Shown: positions 1 through 9,129 of the stretch, piece by piece | Layout: the number at the start of each line of letters is the position of its first letter | Numbering within the stretch: the first letter of the stretch is position 1 | Source: Kiloniella sp. EL199 | Lineage (GTDB): Bacteria; Pseudomonadota; Alphaproteobacteria; Kiloniellales; Kiloniellaceae | Direction of reading: 5' to 3' | Length of the DNA stretch: 64,000 nt | NCBI RefSeq assembly: GCF_900313065.1 | Contig: NZ_OMPU01000015.1 | Span: 17,534 to 81,533, forward strand | The notes under the pieces: generated by a model | What the model saw: the letters and a program-made list of their open reading frames with translations, nothing else | Told to the model about the DNA's origin: nothing | Databases searched by the model: none | Made by a program: the position numbers and the translations under genes

Positions 1-1130
1 GCTCTGGACATATCAGAAATTTCACAACGTTGTTTTTCCAATCCTGTGACTTCCACGCTGTTATCACCTTCGGCTAGTTTTTGCATGACTTCGGTAAGGT
101 GGGCAACAGGTCGGACAATGCTACGTACAGTTGCAAATACAATAAAGGCAGTAAGTGATAAAAGGACAACAAGTGAGATGGATACGATTAAAAACCGTGT
201 TTGTTGATCGTTTTTTGTCGAACTCGCCAAGTCTATAAGATTACCTGCAAAATAGTTTTCCATTAATTTGAAGAGTTCCAACCGGGCAGTGGCTTGTTCA
301 ATCCATCTGGTTTCTTCTATGCTGTCGGTATTACCTGATGAGAAACTTTTGAATGCGGCCTGTCGCATTTGGTTTACGTCTTTGATGACTGGCCCGCTGA
401 TTGTTTTGTTAAAGTATGCGAATTCGTCCGGGCTTGCGAATTTTCCGGCATCATTGAGATAGGCGGACTGTGACGCAATCATTTGGGAAAAGCTTCGGTA
501 GGCATTGGGCGAGAAGCTGCCACCTTGAAAACCTTGCGCTCCAATGTGCCGCTCTCTGCTTGCACGTTCTTTACCTTGTAAAAATGAGGTGTAAGCAGCA
601 ATTACACGGGTAATATTGGCATCATCACTGATGACGGCCATGACTTCGATTGTGGACAAGATCCGGGCAATTGTACGTTGATAATAACGTATAGCACCGC
701 CTCTTTTAAGGTTTTGACTCAAGACAGATTGTCGGTTGCTTTTGAGCTGGCTCAATGATTCTTGAACACTATCAACTTTTTTCATGAAAGAAGTTTCGTA
801 AGCTTCCACATTGAATGCTGCCAAGTCTTTTGTGTAAGCAGATAAGACAGTGTCAGTCTTTTTGATTTGATTTTTTAAATCAGAACTGAAAGCTTGACCT
901 TTGTTACTCAAAAAGCTGGCAGCAAGATCGCGTTCTGTTTGTAATTCATGGACGAGGTTGCCTAAACTCGGTGCCAGTACTGCAAGGTTTTCGAGTTTTT
1001 GTGATGTGCCCAAGGCTTTCTGTTCTTTTATCAAATTATAACCAGAAAGAGCAAGCAGGGCCAAAATAGGAAGAAGGAGACAAAAAAGTATCCGGGTTCT
1101 GATTTTTTGATCACTTATGTAACGTAGCAT
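1..1130 (-). CDS. NIT-domain methyl-accepting chemotaxis protein, truncated by window edge
   Basis: This is the N-terminal 376 codons of a membrane chemoreceptor; the signalling domain lies beyond position 1. The frame is open from ATG (1130-1128) to the edge. It shows a short cytoplasmic start, a first membrane segment around residues 14-34, a helical periplasmic region of about 270 residues resembling the nitrate/nitrite-sensing NIT domain (PF08376), a second membrane segment around residues 309-331 and a HAMP linker containing SIVRPVAHLTEVM. NIT-HAMP proteins usually continue into an MCP domain or a kinase; MCP is the likelier reading but the deciding domain is not visible. It is transcribed leftward and has no operon partner in view. 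Confidence 0.75.
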   Translation of the reverse strand, partial: MLRYISDQKIRTRILFCLLLPILALLALSGYNLIKEQKALGTSQKLENLAVLAPSLGNLVHELQTERDLAASFLSNKGQAFSSDLKNQIKKTDTVLSAYTKDLAAFNVEAYETSFMKKVDSVQESLSQLKSNRQSVLSQNLKRGGAIRYYQRTIARILSTIEVMAVISDDANITRVIAAYTSFLQGKERASRERHIGAQGFQGGSFSPNAYRSFSQMIASQSAYLNDAGKFASPDEFAYFNKTISGPVIKDVNQMRQAAFKSFSSGNTDSIEETRWIEQATARLELFKLMENYFAGNLIDLASSTKNDQQTRFLIVSISLVVLLSLTAFIVFATVRSIVRPVAHLTEVMQKLAEGDNSVEVTGLEKQRCEISDMSR

Positions 1131-1269
1131 ACTTCATATCCAAGAAATTTTGGTAGTATTGCACTACCTTTATAGCGAGCTGTCTTGTGACATTTCTATA
1201 AGTTAGGATGAAGTGATTAACGTTGTACCAACAAATCAGTTTTAATGATCAAATTTTTGTCATTGTAAA

Positions 1270-1737
1270 TTATTTACCCAGAGATTTGGACATTTTGTAG
1301 TTCATTAAACTCTGCCCTCTCAGAACAACCTCTTGCTTTTGCGTAACTTTAAATTCTTTTTTTTCAAAGAATGGCCGTGCTGTAATGCTTACCTCTGCAT
1401 AAATTTCAGTGAGCTTGAGGTCTTTTGCTTTTTGCTCAAGCTCTGACATCAACTTGCCTCCAATCCCTAGTCCTTGTTTTTTATGATGGACATAAAAGCA
1501 ATCAATGTGCCCATTTTCTTCAAGTTCAGCAAAGCCCGTAATGCCGCTATCATCCTCGGCAACGAAGATAAAATAGCTTTTTGTTCTTTCCTGCCATCGT
1601 TTTATGTCAAAGTTCTCTGGCGCCCAGGCATCCACCTGTTCTTGGGAATAATTCTGAATATTTACTTTGTGAACAGTATCATAGAACAGTTGAAACAGAA
1701 TAACAGCGTCTTCTGGTTTATGGGGTCTGATAATCAT
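1270..1737 (-). CDS. GNAT family N-acetyltransferase
   Basis: A 155-residue single-domain GNAT protein that would transfer an acetyl group from acetyl-CoA to an unknown amine. The acetyl-CoA pyrophosphate-binding motif A is visible as KKQGLGIGGKL at about residues 86-96, after a beta strand reading HIDCFYVHH. The C-terminal part (ARPFFEKKEFK) fits the family's final strand region. The order and length match the family. The substrate cannot be predicted. It stands alone, with about 140 bp separating it from the chemoreceptor gene on the same strand. Confidence 0.85.
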   Translation of the reverse strand: MIIRPHKPEDAVILFQLFYDTVHKVNIQNYSQEQVDAWAPENFDIKRWQERTKSYFIFVAEDDSGITGFAELEENGHIDCFYVHHKKQGLGIGGKLMSELEQKAKDLKLTEIYAEVSITARPFFEKKEFKVTQKQEVVLRGQSLMNYKMSKSLGK

Positions 1738-1808
1738 AACTGGGTGCGCTTATTCTTGTGTGGGGATAAATAAGTAGAAGCTAGTTTACGTTTCTAATCT
1801 ACGTTGCT

Positions 1809-3254
1809 TCATCTTCTGGGGATTAATTTTCCGGGATTCATAATATCCTCGGGGTCCAAGGCTGTTTTAAGGTTTTGCATCAGCTGTATTTCTACAGGTG
1901 ATTTGTAATACTGGTTTTCATCGCGTTTGACACGGCCTATGCCATGTTCTGCTGAAATTGAGCCGTTAAAGGCATGTACGATGTCGTGGACAATTCTGTT
2001 TACCTCTTCCCAGCGATCCAGATAATCCTGTTTATCCATATCAAGGGGTTGGGACAGATTGTAGTGAATGTTGCCATCACCAAGATGTCCAAAGGGATGA
2101 GGTCTTATACCCGGGATCGTTTTCCGAACGGCTTCGTTGGCTGTCTTGATAAAGGCCGGGACTGATGAAACTGGCACGGAAATATCATGCTTTATGGAAC
2201 CGCCTTCAGCTTTTTGGCACAAGGTTATGTTTTCCCGAAGTAGCCAGAAACTGTCTGATTGCGCTTTGCTTTGTGCCAGTACACCATCTTGTACCCAGTT
2301 CTTTGCAAAGGCTGATTCCAGATAGTTTTCGAAAAGATCTTTTAAGTTCGATTGGGTAATTGCAACGGACGCCTCCATCAGGATGTACCAATCATATCGC
2401 CCCTCAATCGGGTCAACCACACCTTGGCCATGCTTTAGTGAAAAATCTATACCGATCCGAGGTAGAAGTTCAAAGGACGTCAGAGCATCACCAAGCATTT
2501 CTTGAGCTTGATTAAGTAAGGGTAGGGAAGCATCAAGATCTGTGAGGGCCAGAATAGCGGTTTGCTGCTCTTTCGGTTTGGGGAAGAGTTGAAGAACAGC
2601 TGCAGTGATGATCCCAAGCGTTCCTTCTGAACCAATATACAGCTGTTTCAAATCGTAGCCTGTATTGTCTTTTTGCAAGGCTCTGAGGCCGTTCCATATT
2701 TCACCGATAGGTGTGACGACCTCCAGCCCTAGGACCAACTGTCTTGTGTTTCCATAACGGATGACGTTAATGCCACCGGCATTCGTCGCGATATTACCGC
2801 CAATCTGGCAACTGCCTTCTGCCCCAAGTGACAAGGGGAACAGGCGATCATGTAGGGCAGCATGCTCTTGTATTGTTTGCAGAACACAGCCTGCTTCAAC
2901 AATCATGGTATTATTGGTGGGATCAATCGCCCGTATTTTGTTCAAACGGCTTGTGTTAAGTACAATTGCATTATCACCAGCAAAGGGTATACCGCCGCTT
3001 ACAAGCCCGGTATGGCCGCCTTGGGGAACTATACCGATGTTATATTCTGCACATAGCTTGACAACATCTGATACTTCTTGCGTTGTTTTTGGAATAACAA
3101 CCAAAGATGTTTGCCCGATAAAGCGTCCTCTTTGTTCAACCATATAAGGCGCAATATCATGAGGGGCAGTAATCATTGCCTTTGTACCGATAGCTGTTTC
3201 CAGATCAGACAGGAATTTAGGGGAGAGCTTCGGAGAAATATTTTTGTCGGTCAT
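1809..3254 (-). CDS. FAD-binding dehydrogenase, D-2-hydroxyglutarate/D-lactate dehydrogenase (GlcD) family
   Basis: A 481-residue flavoprotein of the vanillyl-alcohol oxidase fold that probably oxidises a D-2-hydroxyacid, with D-2-hydroxyglutarate or a similar acid most likely. The FAD-binding N-terminal half contains PQGGHTGLVSGG around residue 78 and GGNIATNAGGINVIRYGN around residue 150. The C-terminal FAD-oxidase C domain carries the metal/substrate motifs HPFGHLGDGNIHYN and SAEHGIGRVKRDE near the end. Length and motif order match the family. No electron-transfer partner or transporter lies next to it. The substrate is inferred from the family, not from context. Confidence 0.88.
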   Translation of the reverse strand: MTDKNISPKLSPKFLSDLETAIGTKAMITAPHDIAPYMVEQRGRFIGQTSLVVIPKTTQEVSDVVKLCAEYNIGIVPQGGHTGLVSGGIPFAGDNAIVLNTSRLNKIRAIDPTNNTMIVEAGCVLQTIQEHAALHDRLFPLSLGAEGSCQIGGNIATNAGGINVIRYGNTRQLVLGLEVVTPIGEIWNGLRALQKDNTGYDLKQLYIGSEGTLGIITAAVLQLFPKPKEQQTAILALTDLDASLPLLNQAQEMLGDALTSFELLPRIGIDFSLKHGQGVVDPIEGRYDWYILMEASVAITQSNLKDLFENYLESAFAKNWVQDGVLAQSKAQSDSFWLLRENITLCQKAEGGSIKHDISVPVSSVPAFIKTANEAVRKTIPGIRPHPFGHLGDGNIHYNLSQPLDMDKQDYLDRWEEVNRIVHDIVHAFNGSISAEHGIGRVKRDENQYYKSPVEIQLMQNLKTALDPEDIMNPGKLIPRR

Positions 3255-3380
3255 TATTTTGACAGGATTTCTTGCAAGGTTGATTGGTAAAGAGATGATC
3301 TTAGCCTAAATCTCTTTTCTCTGGGGGGCCAGAATTATTCTATTACCCATTTGTTCTAACAGATTTTTCTTGAGAGATTC

Positions 3381-3989
3381 ATGATAAAAAATGTCGTTTT
3401 CGATTTTGGTGGCGTGCTGATCGATTGGAATTTGCGTTACCTTTACCAATCAGAATTTTCCAGTACAGAAGAGATGGAGCGTTTCTTACGTGACGTCTTT
3501 ACTTTTGAGGCAAATCACAGGCTTGATGCCGGGGAAAGCTTTTCCCGTGTTATTGGTGAACTTCAGGGTAAGTTCCCTGAATATAAAGAAGTACTTGCTC
3601 TGTTATTGACAAGGTGGCCAGATACACTGGGGGATGAAATTACAGGGACAGTTGAAACCCTTGAAAGGCTTTATGCTCAACAGACGCCACTTTATGGTTT
3701 GACAAACTGGTCGGAAGAAACATTTCCTCACGCCGAAGCACGCTTTCCATTTTTACAATACTTCAAGGGCATAACCGTTTCCGGCACCGTGAAGCTGGCA
3801 AAGCCGGATCCGAGAATTTATCATCGTTTGTTATCTGACTTTTCTTTGGAGGCAGAAGAGTGCGTTTTCATCGATGACCGTGAAGATAATATTATGGTTG
3901 CCAAGAATTTGGGGTTCAAAGCTATTCACTTTACAGACCCGGCATTGATGAACAAAGCGTTGCAAGAGTTTGGAATACTGAAAGATTAG
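3381..3989 (+). CDS. HAD-superfamily hydrolase, subfamily IA
   Basis: A 202-residue HAD phosphatase or dehalogenase-like hydrolase. The nucleophile aspartate is D8 in VVFDFGGVL; the usual second aspartate of the DxD pair is replaced by glycine, as in YihX-like and haloacid-dehalogenase-like members. Motif II is the TN in LTNWSEE, motif III the lysine in KLAKPDPRIY and motif IV FIDDREDN. The cap region between residues 15 and 90 is helical, as in subfamily IA. YihX-like members dephosphorylate sugar phosphates such as glucose-1-phosphate, but the substrate here is open. It is transcribed divergently from the FAD dehydrogenase, with 126 bp between the starts. Confidence 0.88.
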   Translation: MIKNVVFDFGGVLIDWNLRYLYQSEFSSTEEMERFLRDVFTFEANHRLDAGESFSRVIGELQGKFPEYKEVLALLLTRWPDTLGDEITGTVETLERLYAQQTPLYGLTNWSEETFPHAEARFPFLQYFKGITVSGTVKLAKPDPRIYHRLLSDFSLEAEECVFIDDREDNIMVAKNLGFKAIHFTDPALMNKALQEFGILKD

Positions 3990-4004
3990 ATCTAAAGATT
4001 GTAT

Positions 4005-5051
4005 TTATTTGGGGGCAGCAGCGCGTTTTAGTCGATCATTAATTGCAAGACCCAAACCAGTGTCCGGGATCGGCATGGCGGCAATGCCCTGAATACCCTT
4101 TTTTTGATCCAGTTCGTGGAGAGCTGCAAAAAGCTTGGCTGCTGCCTCTAACAGATCGCCTTTTTCACTTAGATTAAGGCAATATCCTGCCCCTGAAAGT
4201 GGTTTATGACCAAAAGCGAGGAGGGCTTCATCTGCGGTAACTTCTGTGGCGTTTAAGCGTAATGGAAGTGTCGGTGCATAATGACTTTTCAAGAGCCCTG
4301 GGGATTTGAGTGGATCAGAGATCTGTAAAGTATCTGCTGTTGTGTTATGCAGGGATGAAGCTTCAGCTTTGCTTTCCATCAAGGATTTTCCCATTTGGAT
4401 GGAGCTAATAACGGCTTCTATTTCTTCCTTGGTGATGTTTCCCGGGCGAAGAAGCACAGGAAGCTCCCCTGTTAAATCAATGACGGTTGATTCTAGGCCA
4501 ACTGTACAAGCGGTGTCTTTGCCATCAAGAATACAGGATACTTTTTCGCCTAGTGAATAGGCTACGTGTTCTGATTTGGTCGGGCTTATCTTTCCTGATG
4601 CATTGGCGCTGGGGGCTGCAAGTGGAAGGCCTGATTGTTCAAGCAAAAGGTGGGCGATTGGGTGGCCGGGGACGCGCACTGCAAGGCTCGGAAGGCCTGC
4701 AGAGCAAAGCTCAGCAATATCACAATCTTTAGTTCGGGGCAGAACCAATGTTAAAGGGCCGGGCCAAAAGGCTTTCGCAAGCTTTTGCGCTTTTGCATTG
4801 AAGATCACCCGCTTTTCGGCTTCTGCAAAATTCGGGAAGTGCACGATCAAAGGATTGAAGCTTGGCCTTCCTTTTGCTTCGTAGATCGATGCACAAGCTT
4901 TTGCATTTGTTGCATTGGCTCCAAGTCCGTAAACGGTTTCCGTTGGAAAGGCGACCAGTCCACCCGAATGCAATAAATTACAAGCACGATCCAATCCTGC
5001 TTGATCTGCATTAAAGATATTTGAATATCTGTTTCGAGAGACGGGCACCAT
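4005..5051 (-). CDS. tsaC: L-threonylcarbamoyladenylate synthase, Sua5 type
   Basis: This enzyme makes L-threonylcarbamoyl-AMP from threonine, bicarbonate and ATP, the first step of the t6A37 tRNA modification that supports decoding of ANN codons. At 348 residues it is the long Sua5 form: an N-terminal YrdC domain with FPTETVYGLGANA near residue 37, KGRPSFNPL, and APSANASGKISPT, then a C-terminal Sua5 domain from about residue 230 beginning with the SPGLLKSHYAP motif. Its start lies 14 bp downstream of the cysQ stop, so the two are probably co-transcribed. Confidence 0.93.
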   Translation of the reverse strand: MVPVSRNRYSNIFNADQAGLDRACNLLHSGGLVAFPTETVYGLGANATNAKACASIYEAKGRPSFNPLIVHFPNFAEAEKRVIFNAKAQKLAKAFWPGPLTLVLPRTKDCDIAELCSAGLPSLAVRVPGHPIAHLLLEQSGLPLAAPSANASGKISPTKSEHVAYSLGEKVSCILDGKDTACTVGLESTVIDLTGELPVLLRPGNITKEEIEAVISSIQMGKSLMESKAEASSLHNTTADTLQISDPLKSPGLLKSHYAPTLPLRLNATEVTADEALLAFGHKPLSGAGYCLNLSEKGDLLEAAAKLFAALHELDQKKGIQGIAAMPIPDTGLGLAINDRLKRAAAPK

Positions 5052-5065
5052 CGGATAATTCCGGT

Positions 5066-5923
5066 TTATTTTTCTTCCGTGGAAAGATCTTCATCTGACA
5101 AATCGAAACCTGCATCCAGATGTTCACCTTCCGCAACAAAATGTGGATTTCGAAAATTGAACTTCCCGTAAGTCAAAGGATCTCCGTCTGCATCGCTAAG
5201 GTGTCCCCCGGCAGCAAGAAGAACCGCGTGGGCCGCCGCTGTATCCCATTCCATAGTTGGCCCGAAACGTGGATAGAGATCTGCTCTACCAGCCGCAATT
5301 AGGCAGATTTTAAGAGAGGAGCCGGCCCCAATCTGTTCGTTAATTTTTCGGGTTTTCAAGAATGCGTTTAGATCGTCATTATCGCCATGACGTCTGCTTG
5401 CGACAACCGTGGCACCTTCGGCGGGAATAGAACGGACCTGCGCGACAATTGGTTCATAACCTTCTTCGAAGAAAACGCAGATATCTGCAGAGACCCAGGT
5501 TAATCCTTTGGCAGGAGCATGGACAACCCCAGCGACGGGAATGCCATTTTCGATTAAGCCGATGTTAACTGTGAATTCGCCGTTTTTGTTGATAAATTCT
5601 TTTGTACCGTCAACAGGGTCAACCAGCCAAAACAAACCACTATCTACCTCGGGAACTTCTCCTGCCGAAGCGGCTTCTTCTGAAACAACGGGGATGTCAG
5701 GGGTAACAGTATTCAACGCGCCCAGTATAAATGCTTCTGCGGCTTTATCTGCTTCTGTTACAGGAGAAGCGTCATCCTTTTTTTCTACTACAATTCCCGA
5801 AGGTCTGTTGTAGATCTCCATGATGATGTCGCCTGCCCGTTGGGCGATCATGAGCAGCGCATTCATCAAGTCACGATTGTCGTCGTGAACAGGGATTTCT
5901 GTTGGAATTTGCAGCTGGCTCAT
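5066..5923 (-). CDS. cysQ: 3'(2'),5'-bisphosphate nucleotidase CysQ
   Basis: CysQ hydrolyses adenosine 3',5'-bisphosphate (PAP), the by-product of sulfate reduction via PAPS, to AMP. The protein belongs to the Mg-dependent inositol-monophosphatase fold: the metal-binding motif DPVDGTKEFI and the second signature WDTAAAHAVLLAAGG are intact, and EEAA supplies the upstream metal ligand. I chose the ATG at 5923 (285 residues) rather than an in-frame ATG 13 codons upstream because AAGGAGA sits just before it at normal spacing. It heads a likely two-gene unit with the Sua5 gene. Confidence 0.93.
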   Translation of the reverse strand: MSQLQIPTEIPVHDDNRDLMNALLMIAQRAGDIIMEIYNRPSGIVVEKKDDASPVTEADKAAEAFILGALNTVTPDIPVVSEEAASAGEVPEVDSGLFWLVDPVDGTKEFINKNGEFTVNIGLIENGIPVAGVVHAPAKGLTWVSADICVFFEEGYEPIVAQVRSIPAEGATVVASRRHGDNDDLNAFLKTRKINEQIGAGSSLKICLIAAGRADLYPRFGPTMEWDTAAAHAVLLAAGGHLSDADGDPLTYGKFNFRNPHFVAEGEHLDAGFDLSDEDLSTEEK

Positions 5924-6186
5924 TAGTATCTCCTTGAGTGAGCTGTCAGTTGTAGCTCTCATATGCCGTAATCAGTTTTCCAAGATGAAGCTGGTAACTT
6001 ATCTGTCTTGTACTGTCTAGAATTTTACGTGTTTAACTGTTCTTCTTTGGCATAGCTGTTATTCTTTGATCGTATTTACACAAAGATTTTATCTCTTACA
6101 GTGTTTCTGGTGAGATATCTTATTGCAATAGATATTGCCTGATGGCATTCCTGCTGTTGCTATTTTCTATTTTTATGGAGTTTGCA

Positions 6187-6819
6187 GTGTCCAAAAGCTT
6201 ATTGATTTCTGGCGTGCTCTTGTTACTGGCAGTTTCTGGCTGCAATATTACAAAACCATCAGAGAAAGCTTTGTCTCATCTTTCGACATCTTATGCGGTT
6301 GACGACATAGGCTATTGCTATGGTCATGGTTGCCAGCATAAAGGTCAGGTTTCCTTGAGCGAGGGGCAGTGGCTGGAGATACAGAAACTATTTAAGGCCA
6401 GAAAACTTTCTCCTGCAGAAGAGCGTCAGGCGATAACAGTTGCTATTGGACGTATAGAGCATATCGCGGGTCAGCAGAATGGTACCGATAAAGATAAGGC
6501 AGGTACTTTTCTCGGGGATGTGGGTGATCGGCAACTGGATTGTATTGACGAAGCAGTCAACGCCTCTAATTTTATCTCTCTCATGGAAAGAGACGGCTTG
6601 CTGAAATATCACGAACTAAGAGAACCGCAATTGAGAAGCTGGGTGAGTGGCAATATTTTACACGCAACAGCCGTTCTGGAACAGGTTGCAGGCAAAGAGA
6701 ATAACGCAGTTAAGATGTGGTCTGTTGATAGTTCTTTTTTTAGAAATGGTGAAAATGCCACTGTATCTCCTCTTGATCAATGGCAAACGGGCTGGGTACC
6801 GGAAGGCGGCGTGAATTAG
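6187..6819 (+). CDS. putative lipoprotein of unknown function
   Basis: I do not recognise the family. The likely start is GTG at 6187, preceded by GGAG at 7-base spacing; an in-frame ATG at 6142 has no such site. From this start the protein has a short charged end, a hydrophobic stretch and a lipobox LAVSGC, giving a lipidated Cys19 and about 210 residues in total. The mature part carries further cysteines in the segment GYCYGHGCQH, and one in DCIDEAV, which could form disulfides in the periplasm. It is the first of three lipoprotein genes in a row on this strand; the spacing of about 170 bp to the next suggests its own unit. Confidence 0.7.
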   Translation: MSKSLLISGVLLLLAVSGCNITKPSEKALSHLSTSYAVDDIGYCYGHGCQHKGQVSLSEGQWLEIQKLFKARKLSPAEERQAITVAIGRIEHIAGQQNGTDKDKAGTFLGDVGDRQLDCIDEAVNASNFISLMERDGLLKYHELREPQLRSWVSGNILHATAVLEQVAGKENNAVKMWSVDSSFFRNGENATVSPLDQWQTGWVPEGGVN

Positions 6820-6869
6820 CACGCCTTGAGTGATAAAAGCGATCAGGATTTAGGGCGTGCTTCTTTGTT

Positions 6870-6904
6870 AAAATTAACAGTACAGCCAAAAATTAACGGT
6901 ACAG
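6870..6904. repeat. two direct copies of a 16-bp sequence
   Basis: AAAATTAACAGTACAG (6870-6885) is followed by a copy with one change (A to G) at 6889-6904, a period of 19 bp. They lie between two lipoprotein genes, about 85 bp before the second. They could be a tandem operator or a simple duplication. Confidence 0.5.
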
Positions 6905-6988
6905 AAAGAGTTTGTCGGTAAACAGGTAGCAGGCATAAGTGCTAATGCCAAAGATTGCCGTGTGTTGAATTTGTACTGGAGATGCTTC

Positions 6989-7777
6989 ATGTTGAAGCCA
7001 GCCGTGATACTTCTGGCCGTTGCCAGTTTTACTCTATCTGCTTGTGGAAAGCCTTGGGTGAAACGGGATCAACAACCTCAAACTACTCATAGCCAATATA
7101 AAGTTCTCACCTGGAGTGACTGGAATCTTCTTGGACAACGATCTTCAACCCGTATTGTTTCCGACTTGGCTGCAATGCCGGACTTTGGAATTTCGCCTGT
7201 TATAGATGCTTCTGCCTCTGATAAGAAAAAGAATGAAGTTGTTAGCTATTCGTCACCCAAACCTTTTTACGTGCAGCCAGGCCCCTTCGATATGCCTTTT
7301 AGCAGGGCCTTTAAGCGTATTCTAGAAAACGAACTCTTGGCACAGGGGGTTCCTGTTGTTTCCTCACCCAAGGGAGCAATTATCGTAAACTATCAAGTAC
7401 AGAGTTTTTTCTATGATGATAAGGGGTACCGCTTACCTGCATCACCTGAATCTGTTTTTGGTTTGGCAACTGCTATTGGTATTAAAGAGTACGGGAACTG
7501 GGGAACGTTAAGCACGATTGGTGCTGGACTGGTTGTAACTGAACTTGTCCGGGGGCTTATTGATTTTGGTGCTGTAACAGATGCTGAAATGGTTTTGACA
7601 ACGTCAATTGCTCATGGTGCTGAACTTGTTCATCAAAAATCAGAAGTTCTTTATGTACGCCCGGAAGAGCTTTCCCTTTATATGACCAGTTTGCCTGCTG
7701 ACCGCCCTATGCGTGCTACTGCGACAGGATCGGAAGAAAAATTGCCCGTTCAAACCATCGCCATTGTTACGCAGTAG
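6989..7777 (+). CDS. putative outer-membrane lipoprotein upstream of a FlgO-family gene
   Basis: A 262-residue predicted lipoprotein. The start at 6989 is chosen because GGAG precedes it by seven bases; nine upstream in-frame codons lack a ribosome site. The signal peptide ends in the lipobox LSAC, at about residue 18. The mature protein has no motif I can name. A stretch around residues 110-150 (ILENELLAQGVPVVSSPKGAIIVNYQVQSF) looks like the small alpha-beta fold in which many envelope lipoproteins pair an amphipathic helix with a strand. It ends 12 bp before the FlgO-family gene, so the two probably form one operon and may work together at the outer membrane. Confidence 0.75.
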   Translation: MLKPAVILLAVASFTLSACGKPWVKRDQQPQTTHSQYKVLTWSDWNLLGQRSSTRIVSDLAAMPDFGISPVIDASASDKKKNEVVSYSSPKPFYVQPGPFDMPFSRAFKRILENELLAQGVPVVSSPKGAIIVNYQVQSFFYDDKGYRLPASPESVFGLATAIGIKEYGNWGTLSTIGAGLVVTELVRGLIDFGAVTDAEMVLTTSIAHGAELVHQKSEVLYVRPEELSLYMTSLPADRPMRATATGSEEKLPVQTIAIVTQ

Positions 7778-7789
7778 GGAGTTACGATA

Positions 7790-8365
7790 ATGAAACGTCT
7801 TTTTCTTTCAACTGCACTGTTAATTGGATTAGTAGGTTGTTCGCCTGAATCTCTTAACATTTATAGTGAACCAGTTGAACAAGCAGAAGTATCTGTAGAG
7901 CTGTTACCTGAAGTTTATCGTGCCGCTGATACTCTGGTTATGACTTCTAATCAGGTATTGGATCAAAATGCGTCTGTGCTTGTTGCTTCAATTGTTGATA
8001 TTGATGCGCTGGAGACCAGTTCGACATTCGGACGTACGGTCAGTGAACAGCTTTCAGGGCGTATTGCTCAACTGGGATACAGTGTTTCAGAAGTCAAAAT
8101 GCGTGATTCACTAGCCGTACGCCCAAGAGAAGGCGAATTGATGCTTTCCAGAGATCTTGCCTTTTTGGCTGGGCGTCAAAATGCTCAGGCTGTTTTAACT
8201 GGCACCTATTCTATCAGTGAGCATAGTGTTTTTGTTAATCTGCGTTTACTCCGTGCCGGAGATGGTCGTATATTATCTGCAACAGATTTTCGAATTGAAA
8301 AAGATGCTGATATAGCTTCAATGTTGCCTAAAAAAACGAATGGCGGATGGGTTCTTGTTCAGTAG
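7790..8365 (+). CDS. FlgO-family outer-membrane lipoprotein
   Basis: A 191-residue lipoprotein with lipobox LVGC giving a lipidated Cys17. Residues about 45-170 match the FlgO domain pattern (PF17680): a long helix ending in DTLVMTSNQVL, a strand VLVASIVDIDALETSSTFGRTVSEQLSGRIAQLGYSV split by a conserved serine/threonine turn, then LAVRPREGELMLSRDL and AVLTGTYSISEHSVFVNLRLL. In Vibrio, FlgO helps anchor the flagellum in the outer membrane, but no flagellar gene is visible here, so a general envelope role is equally possible. It lies 12 bp after the preceding lipoprotein gene and is followed by a strong terminator. Confidence 0.8.
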   Translation: MKRLFLSTALLIGLVGCSPESLNIYSEPVEQAEVSVELLPEVYRAADTLVMTSNQVLDQNASVLVASIVDIDALETSSTFGRTVSEQLSGRIAQLGYSVSEVKMRDSLAVRPREGELMLSRDLAFLAGRQNAQAVLTGTYSISEHSVFVNLRLLRAGDGRILSATDFRIEKDADIASMLPKKTNGGWVLVQ

Positions 8366-8388
8366 TCAGGAACACTGGCCAGAAAAAT

Positions 8389-8416
8389 AGAAGCCCTGTT
8401 TCATAACAGGGCTTCT
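8389..8416. terminator. intrinsic terminator, probably bidirectional
   Basis: A perfect 12-bp stem (AGAAGCCCTGTT pairing with AACAGGGCTTCT) closes a four-base loop and is followed by a short T-rich stretch. It sits 24 bp after the FlgO-family stop and about 45 bp past the end of the converging DUF1203 gene, so it can serve both. Confidence 0.85.
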
Positions 8417-8460
8417 TTATATGCCGTGATTATTAGCTTCTTCCAAAACTAAGCCAAGGA

Positions 8461-8946
8461 CTAGACACGTTCAATGCGGCAGGTAAAACAGTTATTTGTA
8501 GTAGATCTTGCGTGTATATAAGCAATGTTATCCGCTTCGAACATCTTTAAGGCTTCTGCTTCAATCTCAGATGATTTGATGGTTTTTCCTGTACCATAAA
8601 CAATCCTGTTATCACTATTGTAGCCACGAATCAGGGTTACGCCTTGTGACTTTATATTATCAGGAACCTGTCCATTACTGTGGTGAGCTTCACAAGCTTT
8701 GCTGTGAAGGAAAATCGGACCAGATTCAGCGTAAGGTTGTTTCTCGGGAAAAGGGCGATAGGAAATCACTAGTACTTCTTCACCCTTTTCAATTCCTTTC
8801 AGGCAATGGCGACAGGGAAAGCCTTCTCCATCAGAAATCACCTTCTCAGGGGCAAAGTTGTTTTCGTCGTTGCCACCGGATTGAATATGCCGTGCATGTT
8901 CTGTTGGAATTGCAATAAATTTAATGTTTGGTTTCTGTGCTGACAT
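8461..8946 (-). CDS. DUF1203 family protein
   Basis: A 161-residue cytoplasmic protein of the uncharacterised DUF1203 family. The family hallmarks are present: FPCRHCLKGIEKGEE with a CxxC-like pair near residue 45, then SYRPFPEKQPYAESGPIFLH and a cysteine-histidine pair CEAHH. The C-terminal segment ends with NCFTCRIERV, another cysteine pair. The arrangement suggests metal binding, but no biochemical role is known for the family. It is monocistronic and converges on the FlgO-family operon. Confidence 0.85.
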   Translation of the reverse strand: MSAQKPNIKFIAIPTEHARHIQSGGNDENNFAPEKVISDGEGFPCRHCLKGIEKGEEVLVISYRPFPEKQPYAESGPIFLHSKACEAHHSNGQVPDNIKSQGVTLIRGYNSDNRIVYGTGKTIKSSEIEAEALKMFEADNIAYIHARSTTNNCFTCRIERV

Positions 8947-9060
8947 CGTTATCTCCCTACTTAATGTTGGTTACGAGATAACCAGAGAATGATTTTTGAA
9001 AATATCTGATTCTTGCCCTGTAATTCCAAAAAGGGGTAATTCCAAAAAGGAGAGGAGTTG

Positions 9061-9096
9061 AAAAAGAAAAAGGCCCCTTGGGTTATCAAGAGGCCT
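9061..9096 (-). terminator. intrinsic terminator of ribB
   Basis: Read on the minus strand, AGGCCTCTTG pairs with CAAGGGGCCT around a six-base loop and is followed by TTTTTCTTTTT. It lies about 35 bp beyond the ribB stop codon. Confidence 0.9.
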
Positions 9097-9129
9097 CTTT
9101 GGGATAGATAGCAAGAAATTGCTGTTTAT

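Noticed and set aside
9021..9050. Two copies of a 14-base sequence (TAATTCCAAAAAGG)
   Set aside because: They are exact but short, adjoining and AT/purine-rich, most likely a slippage duplication in the promoter region of the DUF1203 gene.
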